Positions 41,762 to 50,618 are shown, counted from the stretch's first letter. The stretch: 64,000 nt of DNA from Candidatus Altimarinota bacterium (GCA_021734395.1 JAIPJB010000005.1:1-64000), one strand, 5' to 3'. A program made the numbers and translations. The notes: generated from the letters alone by a model not told the origin.

Positions 41762-43528
41762 TTACCGATGAAACTGTCGATCGAGTTCTTCAAAACTCCA
41801 AAAAATATGATTGGGTCGACCGTGGGGACAGAGGTTGTGCCACTGGGTCGTCTGAAAATCATCCAACAATTTTTGCATTTCTTCTGGCTGTAATGAATCG
41901 CCAAACATAACCGCTCCACGACAGCTTTTGTATTCGATAACTTTTCGCATGATCTGATCGAGCGCATTTTCGCTGATCATATCTTCTCGCAAAAAATCTA
42001 AAATTTGATCGATGATCCCTCTGAGTTTTTCGTCTTTGAGAATGCTGGGGGTTTCGGAAATTTTGATGGTTGTATCAGAAGAGAACTCCATTCGAAATCC
42101 GAGTTTTTGGAGCACGGAAGCGTATTCGTGGAGGAGTTCTATTTCTTCTTCAGTATATTCGATTATTTCGGGGTGGAGGAATTTCTGAATCTGAAGTGAT
42201 GATTTTTTGTACTGATTCCAAAACATTTCGAATCGTTGTCGCTCGTGCAGGGCATGCTGATCAAAAAGCCATAGACCGGATTCAGATTGTGCCAGAATAT
42301 ATTTTCGTTCGACTTGGGCAATGAGTTTCAGAGAATCAATATTGTCCGATTCAATAGTTTCTTGTTCATCTTTTGTTCCACGAGAAAAAAGATCTCGTTC
42401 TGTGTTTCGCCTCTGGAAAGAAGGAGGAGAAGAATAGTTTTTTTGGGAAAACGAAGGAAACGATGAAGAAAAATTATTTTTTTGTTTTGACAGACTTTGG
42501 ATTCCCGCCTTCGCGGGAATGACAGAAGAAAAGTAAGAAGATACTTTTTTGAGACTGGCAGTGACAGCACTTTTGATGAGAGAAAAAATTTCCTGTGGTT
42601 CGGAAAACTTCACTTCCAGTTTTCGAGGATGAACGTTCACATCTACCAGTATTGGATCCATTTTCAAAAATAAAACAAAAACTGGGTGGAGGTGTTTTTC
42701 GATTCCCGCACTCTGCACAAAAGATTCCCGTATAGCGAAAGCCAATCTGTAATCCTGAATAAAACGTCCATTTACAAAAAGATATTGATGGGATTTGCTG
42801 CGTGCGCATTCTCCCGGAGCACAGACAAAACCGGAAAGTTCTATGGAGCCAGATTTTGCTTGTACCTTGAGGAGATTTTCAGACATTTTTCCGAGTACCT
42901 GCTGTGCTCGTTTTTTGAATGAGGAAACGGCCGGATAATCAAGGGTTGTTTTTCCGTCTTTTTGGAGTCGGAAACTTGCTTTGGGATTGGATAATGCGAA
43001 ATGCATGATTTCCTGTGCAATGGCGCGATACTCAGTAGCGTCGATTTTGAGATGTGATTTTCGAGCTGGAGTTGGGAAAAAAAGATCACGAACTTTTATT
43101 AGCGTTCCCCGATTCGCGGAAAAATCAGTGACGTATATATTTTTCCCAGCTTGTAGTGCTACTTTGGTGCCGATTTTTGATTTTTGTGTTTTTGTGATGA
43201 GTTCGAAATCTGAGACAGAAGCAATAGCCGCGAGTGCTTCCCCCCGGAATCCAAAACTCTGAATCGAAAAAATATCGTCGATCGTTTCGAGTTTGGAGGT
43301 AGCGTGCCTGAGAATTGATTTCTCCGCATCTTGTCGATTCATACCTGTCCCATTATCGCGAACTTGGATCAACTCTTTGCCCCCTTTTTCAATTGTCACT
43401 TCGATTTCATCAGCTCCTGCATCCAGAGCGTTTTCGATTAATTCCTTTACGACTGAGACTGGTCTTTCTACGACTTCTCCCGCGGCGATCTGATCCGAGA
43501 CCGAAGGAGGGAGGATTTTGATTGCCAT
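41762..43528 (-). CDS. mutL: DNA mismatch repair protein MutL
   Basis: MutL links mismatch recognition to repair. The 588-aa protein has the GHKL ATPase domain: MAIKILPPSVSDQIAAGEVV, ELIENALDAGADEIEV, DNGTGM and FGFRGEALAAIASVSD. A variable linker (about residues 335-405) follows. The C-terminal domain has the endonuclease motif DQHALHERQRFE, with SCRGAVMFGD and CPHGRPNHIF completing the metal site, so it is probably a nicking MutL. The linker contains SVIPAKAGIQ, which is encoded by a palindromic repeat. No MutS gene is in the window. The start is set by homology. Confidence 0.95.
   Translation of the reverse strand: MAIKILPPSVSDQIAAGEVVERPVSVVKELIENALDAGADEIEVTIEKGGKELIQVRDNGTGMNRQDAEKSILRHATSKLETIDDIFSIQSFGFRGEALAAIASVSDFELITKTQKSKIGTKVALQAGKNIYVTDFSANRGTLIKVRDLFFPTPARKSHLKIDATEYRAIAQEIMHFALSNPKASFRLQKDGKTTLDYPAVSSFKKRAQQVLGKMSENLLKVQAKSGSIELSGFVCAPGECARSKSHQYLFVNGRFIQDYRLAFAIRESFVQSAGIEKHLHPVFVLFLKMDPILVDVNVHPRKLEVKFSEPQEIFSLIKSAVTASLKKVSSYFSSVIPAKAGIQSLSKQKNNFSSSFPSFSQKNYSSPPSFQRRNTERDLFSRGTKDEQETIESDNIDSLKLIAQVERKYILAQSESGLWLFDQHALHERQRFEMFWNQYKKSSLQIQKFLHPEIIEYTEEEIELLHEYASVLQKLGFRMEFSSDTTIKISETPSILKDEKLRGIIDQILDFLREDMISENALDQIMRKVIEYKSCRGAVMFGDSLQPEEMQKLLDDFQTTQWHNLCPHGRPNHIFWSFEELDRQFHR
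42501..42520. repeat. ATTCCCGC repeat inside the mutL linker
   Basis: ATTCCCGC-CTTC-GCGGGAAT followed by GACA is read on the minus strand as SVIPAKAGIQ. It lies in the low-complexity linker between the ATPase and endonuclease domains. A near copy is at 41727-41746. Confidence 0.8.
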
Positions 43529-43580
43529 GTAGGCGTAATTATTAGAGAACCAAAAGGAAATATCAAATAGAACTTTTTCT

Positions 43581-43653
43581 ATCATCCTGAATTTATTTCA
43601 GGATCTCTTGTGTTTTATTCGGTAATAAGATGCTGAAACAAGTTCAGTATGAC
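43581..43653. repeat. Composite repeat upstream of mutL and the Cys-rich gene
   Basis: ATCCTGAA/TTCAGGAT hairpin arms are followed by CTGAAACAAGTTCAG and TATGACA. The layout matches 32034-32110. It lies between two divergent genes, so it may carry leader sequence of both. Confidence 0.65.
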
Positions 43654-43687
43654 AATACATACATTTCAGTATAAACTCTAAAACACG

Positions 43688-45328
43688 ATGAAGCGAAAAT
43701 GCAGAATTTCTGGAAGAGAATTTGAATTACACGACCGGGATTTGAAATTTTATGAACGCATGGATGTTCCAGTACCGGATATTTGTCCGGAAGAGATTTG
43801 GCGAAGCTTGATGGCTCTTCGGAATGAGTGGAAACTTTACCGTCGAAAATGTGATGCGACTGGCGACACAATTATCAGTGCGTACCACAAAAATTCTCCC
43901 TATAAAATTTATAAAAATGAATACTGGTGGGGGGATCAATGGGATGGTCTGGATTACGGTCGAGAGTTTGATTTTTCGCGTCCTTTTTTCGAGCAATTCA
44001 AAGAGTTGCAATTAAAAGTGCCGCGGGAAGGAACATCCGTTTTTAAATGCGAAAACTGTGACTATAACTCTCATATACGCGAATCAAAAAATTGTTACCT
44101 GACTTCACTTGTTTATCGCTGTGAAGACAATCTCTATTCTTCGTGGCTTGTGAATAATAAAGACTTGGTAGATTGTCATATGATGAGTGATTGTGAATTG
44201 TGTTATGAATGTATGGATTTGGAGCACTGTTTTGGATGTGTAGGATCCCGACATTGTGCGAACTGTAATGACTGTTTTTTCTCGTATCAGCTAGTGGGAT
44301 GTGACCACTGTATCGGTTGTTCCAACCTTCACCGAAAAAGTTATTACATCGCCAATAAAAAAGTTGCCAAAGAAGAATTTGAAAGAGTAAAAAAAGAAAT
44401 TCTCAATGGAACTCGTGATGGCTGGGAGAAAGGAAAGCAGTATTTTCAATCGATGTGGAACAATACTGTGCACCGTTTTGTGCACACTCTCAAATGTGAA
44501 AATGTTGTGGGTGATATTATGATCAATTCGAAAAATTGTTTTTCTTGTTTTGAAGGGTGGGATTCGGAAGATTGTGCCTACTCCCTTTCTCTTGGGACAG
44601 CGAAAGATGTTTACCATTGTTACTCCTCGGGATGGCCCAATGAAGAACTGACGTATTATTCGGCTGTCACACGGGGGAGTCAGGATATCCGATTTTGTTA
44701 TTATATCTGGTTTTGTAGCAACATGACATACTGCGATTCCTGTAGTTCGTGTCAGAATTGCTTTGGATGTGTGGGACTTAAACACAAACAATACTGTATT
44801 TTTAACCGTCAGTATTCCAAAGAAGAATATTTTGTTCTTCAGAAGAAAATTATTCAGCACATGAAAGATTCTGGAGAGTGGGGAACAATGCCGCCTGATC
44901 TTTCCACTTTTGCGTACAATGAGACGGCAGCGCAAGAACATTATCCTCTGACAAAACAAGAAGTAGAAAAGATGGGATATCAATGGTTAGAAGAAAACGA
45001 ATCTTCTGTTCGGGGTGAGAAATACATTGTTCCTGATGATTTAGAACAGGCAGAGGACAATATTGTAGAAAAAGTTCTCATCTGCCAGGAAAGCGGAAAA
45101 CCCTATAAAATCATTCCCAAAGAGTTGGATTTTTATAAAAAAATGAATGTGCCGATTCCTGTTTTTTGTCCTCAAATTCGGCATCAGTATCGATGGGAAA
45201 AAAGAAATCCGTGCCAATTATTCTCTCGGAAATGTGATCAATGCCAAAAAGAAATCCAGAGTAGTTTTGATCCAGATCGTTCGGAGAAAGTTTTTTGCGA
45301 GGAATGTTATCTGCGGGCTGTGGACTAG
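43688..45328 (+). CDS. Cysteine-rich repeat protein, 546 aa
   Basis: No function is known to me. Related Cys-rich proteins seem common in CPR genomes. The ends are duplicated domains: CRISGREFELHDRDLKFYER at the start and ICQESGKPYKIIPKELDFYK near residue 463. Both continue with M-x-VP-x-P-x-x-CP, an R-x-C pair and, at the end, CxxC zinc-like motifs. Between them are two modules (about residues 118-235 and 262-385) of dense C-x2-C/C-x5-C repeats, each closed by Y-x-I-x-N-(K/R)-x4-KEE (IANKKVAKEEFERV and IFNRQYSKEEYFVL). The repeats suggest a beta-helix with stacked cysteines or a metal-rich protein. There is no signal peptide. It shares the bases CTAG with the convergent next gene. Confidence 0.65.
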   Translation: MKRKCRISGREFELHDRDLKFYERMDVPVPDICPEEIWRSLMALRNEWKLYRRKCDATGDTIISAYHKNSPYKIYKNEYWWGDQWDGLDYGREFDFSRPFFEQFKELQLKVPREGTSVFKCENCDYNSHIRESKNCYLTSLVYRCEDNLYSSWLVNNKDLVDCHMMSDCELCYECMDLEHCFGCVGSRHCANCNDCFFSYQLVGCDHCIGCSNLHRKSYYIANKKVAKEEFERVKKEILNGTRDGWEKGKQYFQSMWNNTVHRFVHTLKCENVVGDIMINSKNCFSCFEGWDSEDCAYSLSLGTAKDVYHCYSSGWPNEELTYYSAVTRGSQDIRFCYYIWFCSNMTYCDSCSSCQNCFGCVGLKHKQYCIFNRQYSKEEYFVLQKKIIQHMKDSGEWGTMPPDLSTFAYNETAAQEHYPLTKQEVEKMGYQWLEENESSVRGEKYIVPDDLEQAEDNIVEKVLICQESGKPYKIIPKELDFYKKMNVPIPVFCPQIRHQYRWEKRNPCQLFSRKCDQCQKEIQSSFDPDRSEKVFCEECYLRAVD

Positions 45329-45924
45329 ATATAGCCGAGTTCTCTCATATGATTGAGACGAGTGGTTATATTTTTTATATGTCCGTTTTCTTTTGAGGGA
45401 TCGATAAGACTTTCTACGATTGCAGGAAGTTGTCCCCATTGCACTTCTTCGGTAATTTGACCTTTGTCAGTCTTTATTTTTATCTTGGGATTCTTCCACT
45501 GTTCCCCAGAAAAAAGAAACGCTTTGATTTCGAAATAAAGTATATTATTTGGATTTTGCTGGGGAGAGGCATTAAGGGTTGTGGTTATATTTTTTTCTGA
45601 AAAAGAAAAAATATTGTCCTTCTGATCTCCAGCGGGCTGAACAGAAGCGGTTGTTTGTAGTTCTGCTTGAAAATCCGTGATAGTACCGCCAAGACGATTC
45701 AGCATGTCTATCAGGGGAGTAAATTTTTCTTGTGCTTGGGTCAAAACTTCCTGAATATTTTCTTGATTATCCAGAGTTATTTCTATTTTTTCAGAAGTTT
45801 CTTCGAGAAGATCGCTTATATTACCATCGATATCTTGAGGAAATACTTCTTCTTCTTCCTCACCCGGATTGGATTTTAATTCAAATTCAGTATTTTCTCT
45901 GTCGGTATTTTTATCGAGATTCAT
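45325..45924 (-). CDS. Hypothetical acidic protein, 199 aa
   Basis: No family is recognised. The first 75 residues are acidic and helical (for example NPGEEEEEVFPQDIDGN and SEKIEITLDNQENIQEVLTQ). A leucine-rich helix LIDMLNRLGGTITDF follows, then a beta-rich part (ILYFEIKAFLFSGEQWKNPK). It follows livF by 10 nt and may be co-transcribed, but nothing ties it to transport. The ATG at 45924 is preferred to a TTG two codons upstream. Confidence 0.5.
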   Translation of the reverse strand: MNLDKNTDRENTEFELKSNPGEEEEEVFPQDIDGNISDLLEETSEKIEITLDNQENIQEVLTQAQEKFTPLIDMLNRLGGTITDFQAELQTTASVQPAGDQKDNIFSFSEKNITTTLNASPQQNPNNILYFEIKAFLFSGEQWKNPKIKIKTDKGQITEEVQWGQLPAIVESLIDPSKENGHIKNITTRLNHMRELGYI

Positions 45925-45934
45925 ACGCAATAAA

Positions 45935-46696
45935 TTATGATTTTTTCTTTGTTACTGATTTCTTTTTGTGAGTCAATGCTTTTTGAGACTTTCCCAAATA
46001 GAGCTCTCCCACACGAGGATTTCTGAGCAAGTCTTTTCCTTTGCCTTCCAGGGCATTTTTCCCAAGTTCCAGTACATATCCGCGATCAGAAATTGTCAGG
46101 GCTTTGGCGGCATTCTGTTCGACCATGAGGATTGTCGTACCGCTTTCTCGTATTTGAAGAATTTTTTCAAAGACCTCCTGCATAACTTTGGGAGCCAGAC
46201 CAATGGATGGTTCATCGAGAAGGAGTATTTCAGGAGAGAGCATCAAACTCATTCCCAGAGCTACCATTTGTCTTTCTCCACCAGACAGGATGCCAGCTTT
46301 TTTTTCACGAAATTTTTTCAAAATCGGAAAGAAAGAAAATACTTCTTCTTTTTTTTGGTTTAGTTCTTTTTTGTCTTGACGGATAAATGCCCCCATTTCG
46401 AGATTTTCTTCGACGGTCAAATCCGGAAAAATATTTTGTCCTTGGCTGACCATAGCAATACCAGAACGAATAATCTGATCGGTTTTGTGATAGGTAATAT
46501 CTCGTGACCCATGAATTATTTTTCCATTTCTAATATCAGTGAGCCCAAAAATAGATTTCAAGATGGTAGACTTTCCGGCGCCATTGGGACCAATAATCGT
46601 CACGATTTCATTTTCGTGCACCGATAAATTTACATCGTGCAGGATATCGGGACCTGCATTGTATCCAGCGGTGAGCGATTGTATTTCTAAAATCAT
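45935..46696 (-). CDS. livF: Branched-chain amino acid ABC transporter ATPase LivF
   Basis: This is one of two ATPase subunits of a Liv-type importer. The 253-aa protein has Walker A IGPNGAGKSTILK, the signature LSGGERQMVALGMSL, Walker B PEILLLDEPSIGLAP and the LivF-type ending with EQNAAKALTISDRGYVLE. Its start overlaps the livG stop by 4 nt (ATGA), and livG supplies a GGAGGA Shine-Dalgarno site, so translation is coupled. The last 15 residues are Lys-rich. Confidence 0.95.
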   Translation of the reverse strand: MILEIQSLTAGYNAGPDILHDVNLSVHENEIVTIIGPNGAGKSTILKSIFGLTDIRNGKIIHGSRDITYHKTDQIIRSGIAMVSQGQNIFPDLTVEENLEMGAFIRQDKKELNQKKEEVFSFFPILKKFREKKAGILSGGERQMVALGMSLMLSPEILLLDEPSIGLAPKVMQEVFEKILQIRESGTTILMVEQNAAKALTISDRGYVLELGKNALEGKGKDLLRNPRVGELYLGKSQKALTHKKKSVTKKKS

Positions 46697-47436
46697 GATC
46701 CTCCTAGGTAAGCTTCTAAAACTCGGATGTCCTTTTGGATTTTTGTCGGGACATCACGACAAAGAAATTTTCCGTTTTCCATGACAATGATTTCTTCCGC
46801 CATTTCCATAAGAAACGGCATATTGTGTTCGATGATAAAAATCGTTTTTCCCTGTGCCTTGAGATTTCGAATAAGTTTTTTGACGGTATTTAGCATGGGA
46901 GGATTTACTCCTGCGGCCGGTTCATCGAAGAGAATGAGTTCTGCTCCGGTGGCAATAGTGCGCACCATTTCCAGAAGTTTTGATTGTCCATAACTCAGGT
47001 TTCCTGCTTTTTCATCCCTGTGTTTTTCGAGATGCACTTCGCTCAAGAGTTTATAAGCGGTAGCATTTTCTTCGCTCTCATCTTGTAGCAAAAAGCTTTT
47101 CCACCAGCTGTCGTACTTCCAGGAAAGTGATAAAAGAACGTTTTCTCGAACGGTGAGTTCAGGGAAAATTCTGATTTGCTGAAAGGTTCGGGCGATTCCA
47201 TGTCGAATCAGAGCATAAGGGGGTTTCTTTTTGAGATTTTTCTCCTGGAAAAAAATGCTTCCTTCATTGCGCGGAAGAAAATGAGTGATAAGATTAAAAG
47301 CCGTTGTTTTTCCGGCTCCATTGGGTCCGATAAGTCCAATGATTGTATTTTTTTCTATTGCAAAACTGAAATTTTCTACGGCATGCAAACCACCAAAGCG
47401 CTTTGAAATATTACGGACGTCGAGCAGTGTTTTCAT
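46693..47436 (-). CDS. livG: Branched-chain amino acid ABC transporter ATPase LivG
   Basis: This is the second ATPase subunit. The 247-aa protein has RNISKRFGGLHAVENF, Walker A LIGPNGAGKTTAFNLITHF, the segment GIARTFQQIRIFPELTVREN, the signature LSYGQSKLLEMVRTIA and Walker B LILFDEPAAGVNP. It ends with VLEAYLGGS, typical of LivG. The start at 47436 overlaps the livM stop by 4 nt (ATGA). Confidence 0.95.
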   Translation of the reverse strand: MKTLLDVRNISKRFGGLHAVENFSFAIEKNTIIGLIGPNGAGKTTAFNLITHFLPRNEGSIFFQEKNLKKKPPYALIRHGIARTFQQIRIFPELTVRENVLLSLSWKYDSWWKSFLLQDESEENATAYKLLSEVHLEKHRDEKAGNLSYGQSKLLEMVRTIATGAELILFDEPAAGVNPPMLNTVKKLIRNLKAQGKTIFIIEHNMPFLMEMAEEIIVMENGKFLCRDVPTKIQKDIRVLEAYLGGS

Positions 47437-48308
47437 TTTTTTTCGAAAAAAGTAAAAAGTCCTTTTGGCTTCCAAAACATTGTTCCGATGAGAAGCGCTG
47501 CATACATAATATTTCGAGAAGCCCCAATAATGCTGTCAGGGAAACCGATGAATCGAGGCAATTCGCCGATAAAAATGACCAGTATCGTGCCTAAAATGGC
47601 TCCCCAGAAATTTCCGCGTCCGCCAACCACAACCATCAAAACCAGAACAATGATTTCTGGCAGTGCAAAAATAGTGGGATCCAAAAAAAGGCGGTAGTGG
47701 GTGTAGAGAGCTCCTGCAATTCCCGCAAAAGCGGCACTCAAAATCAAACTCCAAGTTTTGGCTTTAAATGTATTTTTCCCAGCAGCCTGAGCAGCGATTT
47801 CATCATCTTTTATAGCCCGAAGGAGTCGCCCAAAGGGGGAGTGAAAGAGTTTATACAGAAGAATATTTACCAGAAGAACAACTGTCACATAGAGAAGAAC
47901 GAAGAGAAGAGAATCTGCTTCGATTGTTATTCCAAAAATTTCCGGTTCGTCGATTCCTCGAATTCCTAAAGGCCCATTTGTCAGACTGATCCAATTCGTA
48001 GCAATAACGCTCGCGATCATGGCGGCTCCCAAAGTAGCAATTGCCAGGTAATGTCCAGAAAGTCGCAATGTCAGGAGTCCAAATCCGGCCGCAAATATTC
48101 CCGAAAAAAGAGCCGCCGCACCGATGTTTTCCAAGAATCCCCATCCGTATTTCGTATTCAAAATAGCGGCCGTGTAGGCTCCAACGCCATAAAAAATAAT
48201 GTGTCCGAGATTAAATAAACCCGTCAATCCAAAGCTCAGATTGTAACTCTGAGCCAGTAGTGCCCAAATAGCAGTAATAATCACAAGCGAAAAAAAGTAT
48301 TCAATCAT
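47433..48308 (-). CDS. livM: Branched-chain amino acid ABC transporter permease LivM
   Basis: This 291-aa membrane permease has eight or more hydrophobic segments. The LivM landmarks are LAQSYNLSFGLTGLFNLGHI, LTLRLSGHYLAIATLGAA, GPLGIRGI and the EAA-like loop FGRLLRAIKDDEIAAQAAGK. GGRGNFWGAILGTILVIF follows. The gap of 141 nt to livH is the only large gap in the operon and is filled by a repeat. Confidence 0.94.
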   Translation of the reverse strand: MIEYFFSLVIITAIWALLAQSYNLSFGLTGLFNLGHIIFYGVGAYTAAILNTKYGWGFLENIGAAALFSGIFAAGFGLLTLRLSGHYLAIATLGAAMIASVIATNWISLTNGPLGIRGIDEPEIFGITIEADSLLFVLLYVTVVLLVNILLYKLFHSPFGRLLRAIKDDEIAAQAAGKNTFKAKTWSLILSAAFAGIAGALYTHYRLFLDPTIFALPEIIVLVLMVVVGGRGNFWGAILGTILVIFIGELPRFIGFPDSIIGASRNIMYAALLIGTMFWKPKGLFTFFEKK

Positions 48309-48319
48309 TTCTTGGTATT

Positions 48320-48426
48320 GTCATTGCGAGGACTCTGAGCGAAGTCGAAGAGGACGCGGCAATCTTTTTGTTTTTTATCAATGAATGAGATCGCCACCGT
48401 TGCCTGTGGCAGACTCGCGACGACAG
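48320..48426. repeat. Large composite repeat between livH and livM
   Basis: GTCATTGCGAGGA at one end and CTCGCGACGACA at the other match the tsf repeat at 41440-41505. Inside it, CTCTGAGCGAAGTCGAAGAG is a second palindromic unit of another type, so one repeat appears nested in another. Confidence 0.65.
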
Positions 48427-48449
48427 AAAAGAGAAGTATTTTTTTATAT

Positions 48450-49340
48450 TCATTGTCGGAGAGCAGTAAATCGTTTTCCAAAGAGTCCTTCAGGTTTCAG
48501 AAGCAGCATTCCGATCAAAATGATGAATGGAATGGCGGCGGTAAACCCACTCGGAATAATTCCCAGACCCACAAGAAGACTTTCGCTCAGACCGATTAAA
48601 AAGGCACCAATAATAGCCCCCCTGACCGATCCTACTGCTCCCAAGATGACGGCAGAAAATGCTTTTACCGCAATCATTACCCCCATCATGGGTTCTAGAT
48701 TTTGTTCGAATCCCAGAAATATTCCCGCTACAGCAGCCAAGCCTGCTCCGACTCCGAATATCCATCGCATAGCAGTATTGACATGAATACCAAACACTTC
48801 GGCTATGTCACGATTGGAAGCGACAGCTCGGAGGGCCTTTCCGATTTTTGTTTTGTGAAGGAAGAGAATTGTCCCTCCCATCAAAATTATCGCGAGCACA
48901 ACAGCCCATATTTGAGAGGGGGTGGCGAGGATTTTTCCTCCAAAAAGAGAAAGACTGTGAAATGTTTTTTTTGAAATAGTCAGAATATTCGGACCAAAAA
49001 ATATGAGAATGACAGCCTGTAATCCAATAGAAAGACCAATTGAAATAACAAGGGGAACCATAGGGTCTTCATCTCGAACTGGGCGAAAGAAAAATCGTTC
49101 CAGAATTAATCCTACAAAGATGATCGATATGACAGCTGCTATTGCGGAAGGAACAATCTCCCAGCCGACGAGTTTATGCAACACCATAAAACTGTACGCT
49201 CCCAGAGCGACTATTTCTCCGTGTGCGAATTGAATGAATCCAGCAACACCGTAGATCAGTGTCAAACCCAGCGCGACAAGTGCGATCAATGCTCCTGTGA
49301 CCAAACCATTCCAGATGAGTTGGGCAACCAGTTCAGACAT
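48450..49340 (-). CDS. livH: Branched-chain amino acid ABC transporter permease LivH
   Basis: This is the second permease, 296 aa, with about eight membrane segments. LivH landmarks are GLVTGALIALVALGLTLIYG, VAGFIQFAHGEIVALGAYS, the cytoplasmic loop TKIGKALRAVASNRDIAEV and the end GSVRGAIIGAFLIGLSESLL. It lies 24 nt after livK and is the second gene of the livKHMGF operon. Confidence 0.95.
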   Translation of the reverse strand: MSELVAQLIWNGLVTGALIALVALGLTLIYGVAGFIQFAHGEIVALGAYSFMVLHKLVGWEIVPSAIAAVISIIFVGLILERFFFRPVRDEDPMVPLVISIGLSIGLQAVILIFFGPNILTISKKTFHSLSLFGGKILATPSQIWAVVLAIILMGGTILFLHKTKIGKALRAVASNRDIAEVFGIHVNTAMRWIFGVGAGLAAVAGIFLGFEQNLEPMMGVMIAVKAFSAVILGAVGSVRGAIIGAFLIGLSESLLVGLGIIPSGFTAAIPFIILIGMLLLKPEGLFGKRFTALRQ

Positions 49341-49364
49341 CAGAAAGATTGTAACATAGGATGG

Positions 49365-50483
49365 TTACTCTTGCAGCGGGATAAAATTCTCACCATCAAA
49401 AGACAAGAGTTGATGGGAAATATTTACATCCCCATTTTCGTCGAAAGAATAGGTACCGAACAAACCAGAGAAGTTTTGAGTATTGTAGAGTGCATCTCGA
49501 ATAGCTTTTGTGTCATTCGGATCATCAACTTCTTGGAGAACCTGAGCAATAATCTTCATCCCATCAATAGTGGCCGCCAAATAACTTTCATAAGGGGCTT
49601 CGTGGCCAAATTTGTCTGTGTATTCCTGGAGAGTATTTTTGAGCTCTTCGCTTTTTGGGGGGAGAAAATTCACACCTACAGTCCCAACCTCGGTAAGGAA
49701 ATCACTGTATTTGCGAGCACTTTCCGCGTTACTCGAGATTTCGTTGAGGAAAATTGGTTTGCTCCAGTTTTGCTCCTGAAGTTGTTTGACGATGATTTCG
49801 AATTTTTGTGGAGAATTCGAATTAATAAAAAGGGCATCGAGGTTCTCGCCTTTTAATTTTGTAATGCGGGTTTTGAAATCTGATTCATTATCCAAAAAAG
49901 ATTCTTCGATAAATTCTCCAGAAAAATGTTCTTTAAAAGTATTGCCAACTCCTACCGCATAGTCTGTTTGCTGGGTAAGGATACCCACTTTTTCAAAATT
50001 TTCATTGACATATTCAGCGAGTATTTTTCCTTGGCTGGAATCGGATGGAGCATTTCGAAATACAAAATCTCCGGCTTTGGTGATTTCAGGACTTGTGGAA
50101 ATAGAAGAAAAAAGAATCACTTCTTTCTTTTCAGTAATAGGCGCGGCGCCGAGTGTTTCTCCGGAACAATTCCCCCCGAAAATAATTGAAACTTTGTCGA
50201 TATTTACTAACTTTTGCGTGGCTTTTGCAGCATCACCGGGATTGCATTTCCCGTCTTCCCAAATAATTTCTAGATTTCGGCCATGAATACCGCCTTCGGC
50301 ATTTATTTTTTTTGCGTATAGGTTTCCCAAATTTTTTGTTTGGGTTCCCAGCGAAGCGAGATCTCCTGTGAGAGGAGCAAGTCCTCCAATCTGAAGAGGT
50401 CCTTGGGATGAGTTTTTAGATGTTTCTTGTTGTTGACATCCAATAAGAAGGAACGCAATACCGAGACCGAGAAAGAGTTTTTT
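49365..50483 (-). CDS. livK: Amino acid ABC transporter substrate-binding lipoprotein (LivK-like 1)
   Basis: This 372-aa lipoprotein begins MKKLFLGLGIAFLLIGCQQQ with the lipobox LIGC. The mature protein is a two-lobed Peripla_BP_6 fold: LQIGGLAPLTGDLASLGTQ, WEDGKCNPGDAAKATQKL, GGNCSGETLGAAPITEK and SPEITKAGDFVFRNAPSD are typical. The ligand is an amino acid or short peptide, not determinable here. It heads the liv operon, downstream of a promoter inside the palindrome at 50530-50550. It is divergent from the TrmB-like gene. Two similar genes follow at 51.4 and 52.6 kb. Confidence 0.93.
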   Translation of the reverse strand, partial: KKLFLGLGIAFLLIGCQQQETSKNSSQGPLQIGGLAPLTGDLASLGTQTKNLGNLYAKKINAEGGIHGRNLEIIWEDGKCNPGDAAKATQKLVNIDKVSIIFGGNCSGETLGAAPITEKKEVILFSSISTSPEITKAGDFVFRNAPSDSSQGKILAEYVNENFEKVGILTQQTDYAVGVGNTFKEHFSGEFIEESFLDNESDFKTRITKLKGENLDALFINSNSPQKFEIIVKQLQEQNWSKPIFLNEISSNAESARKYSDFLTEVGTVGVNFLPPKSEELKNTLQEYTDKFGHEAPYESYLAATIDGMKIIAQVLQEVDDPNDTKAIRDALYNTQNFSGLFGTYSFDENGDVNISHQLLSFDGENFIPLQE

Positions 50484-50529
50484 CATAGGAAGAAGAAAAT
50501 CATATTTCATTCTGATAAAAAATAAAATA

Positions 50530-50550
50530 CTGTCAACATGTTTTTGACAG
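50530..50550. promoter_or_regulatory. Palindromic operator candidate 1 (liv/trmB-like intergenic)
   Basis: CTGTCAA and TTGACAG are inverted arms around a 7-nt centre. The minus-strand TTGACA would be the -35 box of livK, with CAGAAT as a -10 box after 16 bp. The plus-strand TTGACA faces the regulator gene. A regulator bound here would block both. Confidence 0.6.
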
Positions 50551-50595
50551 ATGATAAAAAAACTTGCAAATATCTTTATGAGTACCTATTTTTTG

Positions 50596-50618
50596 GTTGT
50601 CGAAATTGTCTCGACAAC
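50596..50618. promoter_or_regulatory. Palindromic operator candidate 2
   Basis: GTTGTCGA and TCGACAAC are perfect 8-nt inverted arms around a 7-nt centre, 15 nt before the regulator's ATG. The core TTGTCGA resembles the CTGTCAA arm of candidate 1, so both may bind the TrmB-like protein. Confidence 0.6.

Noticed and set aside
43644-43871. Short minus-strand frame upstream of mutL
   Set aside because: It overlaps the start of the Cys-rich gene and a composite repeat and has no recognisable feature.
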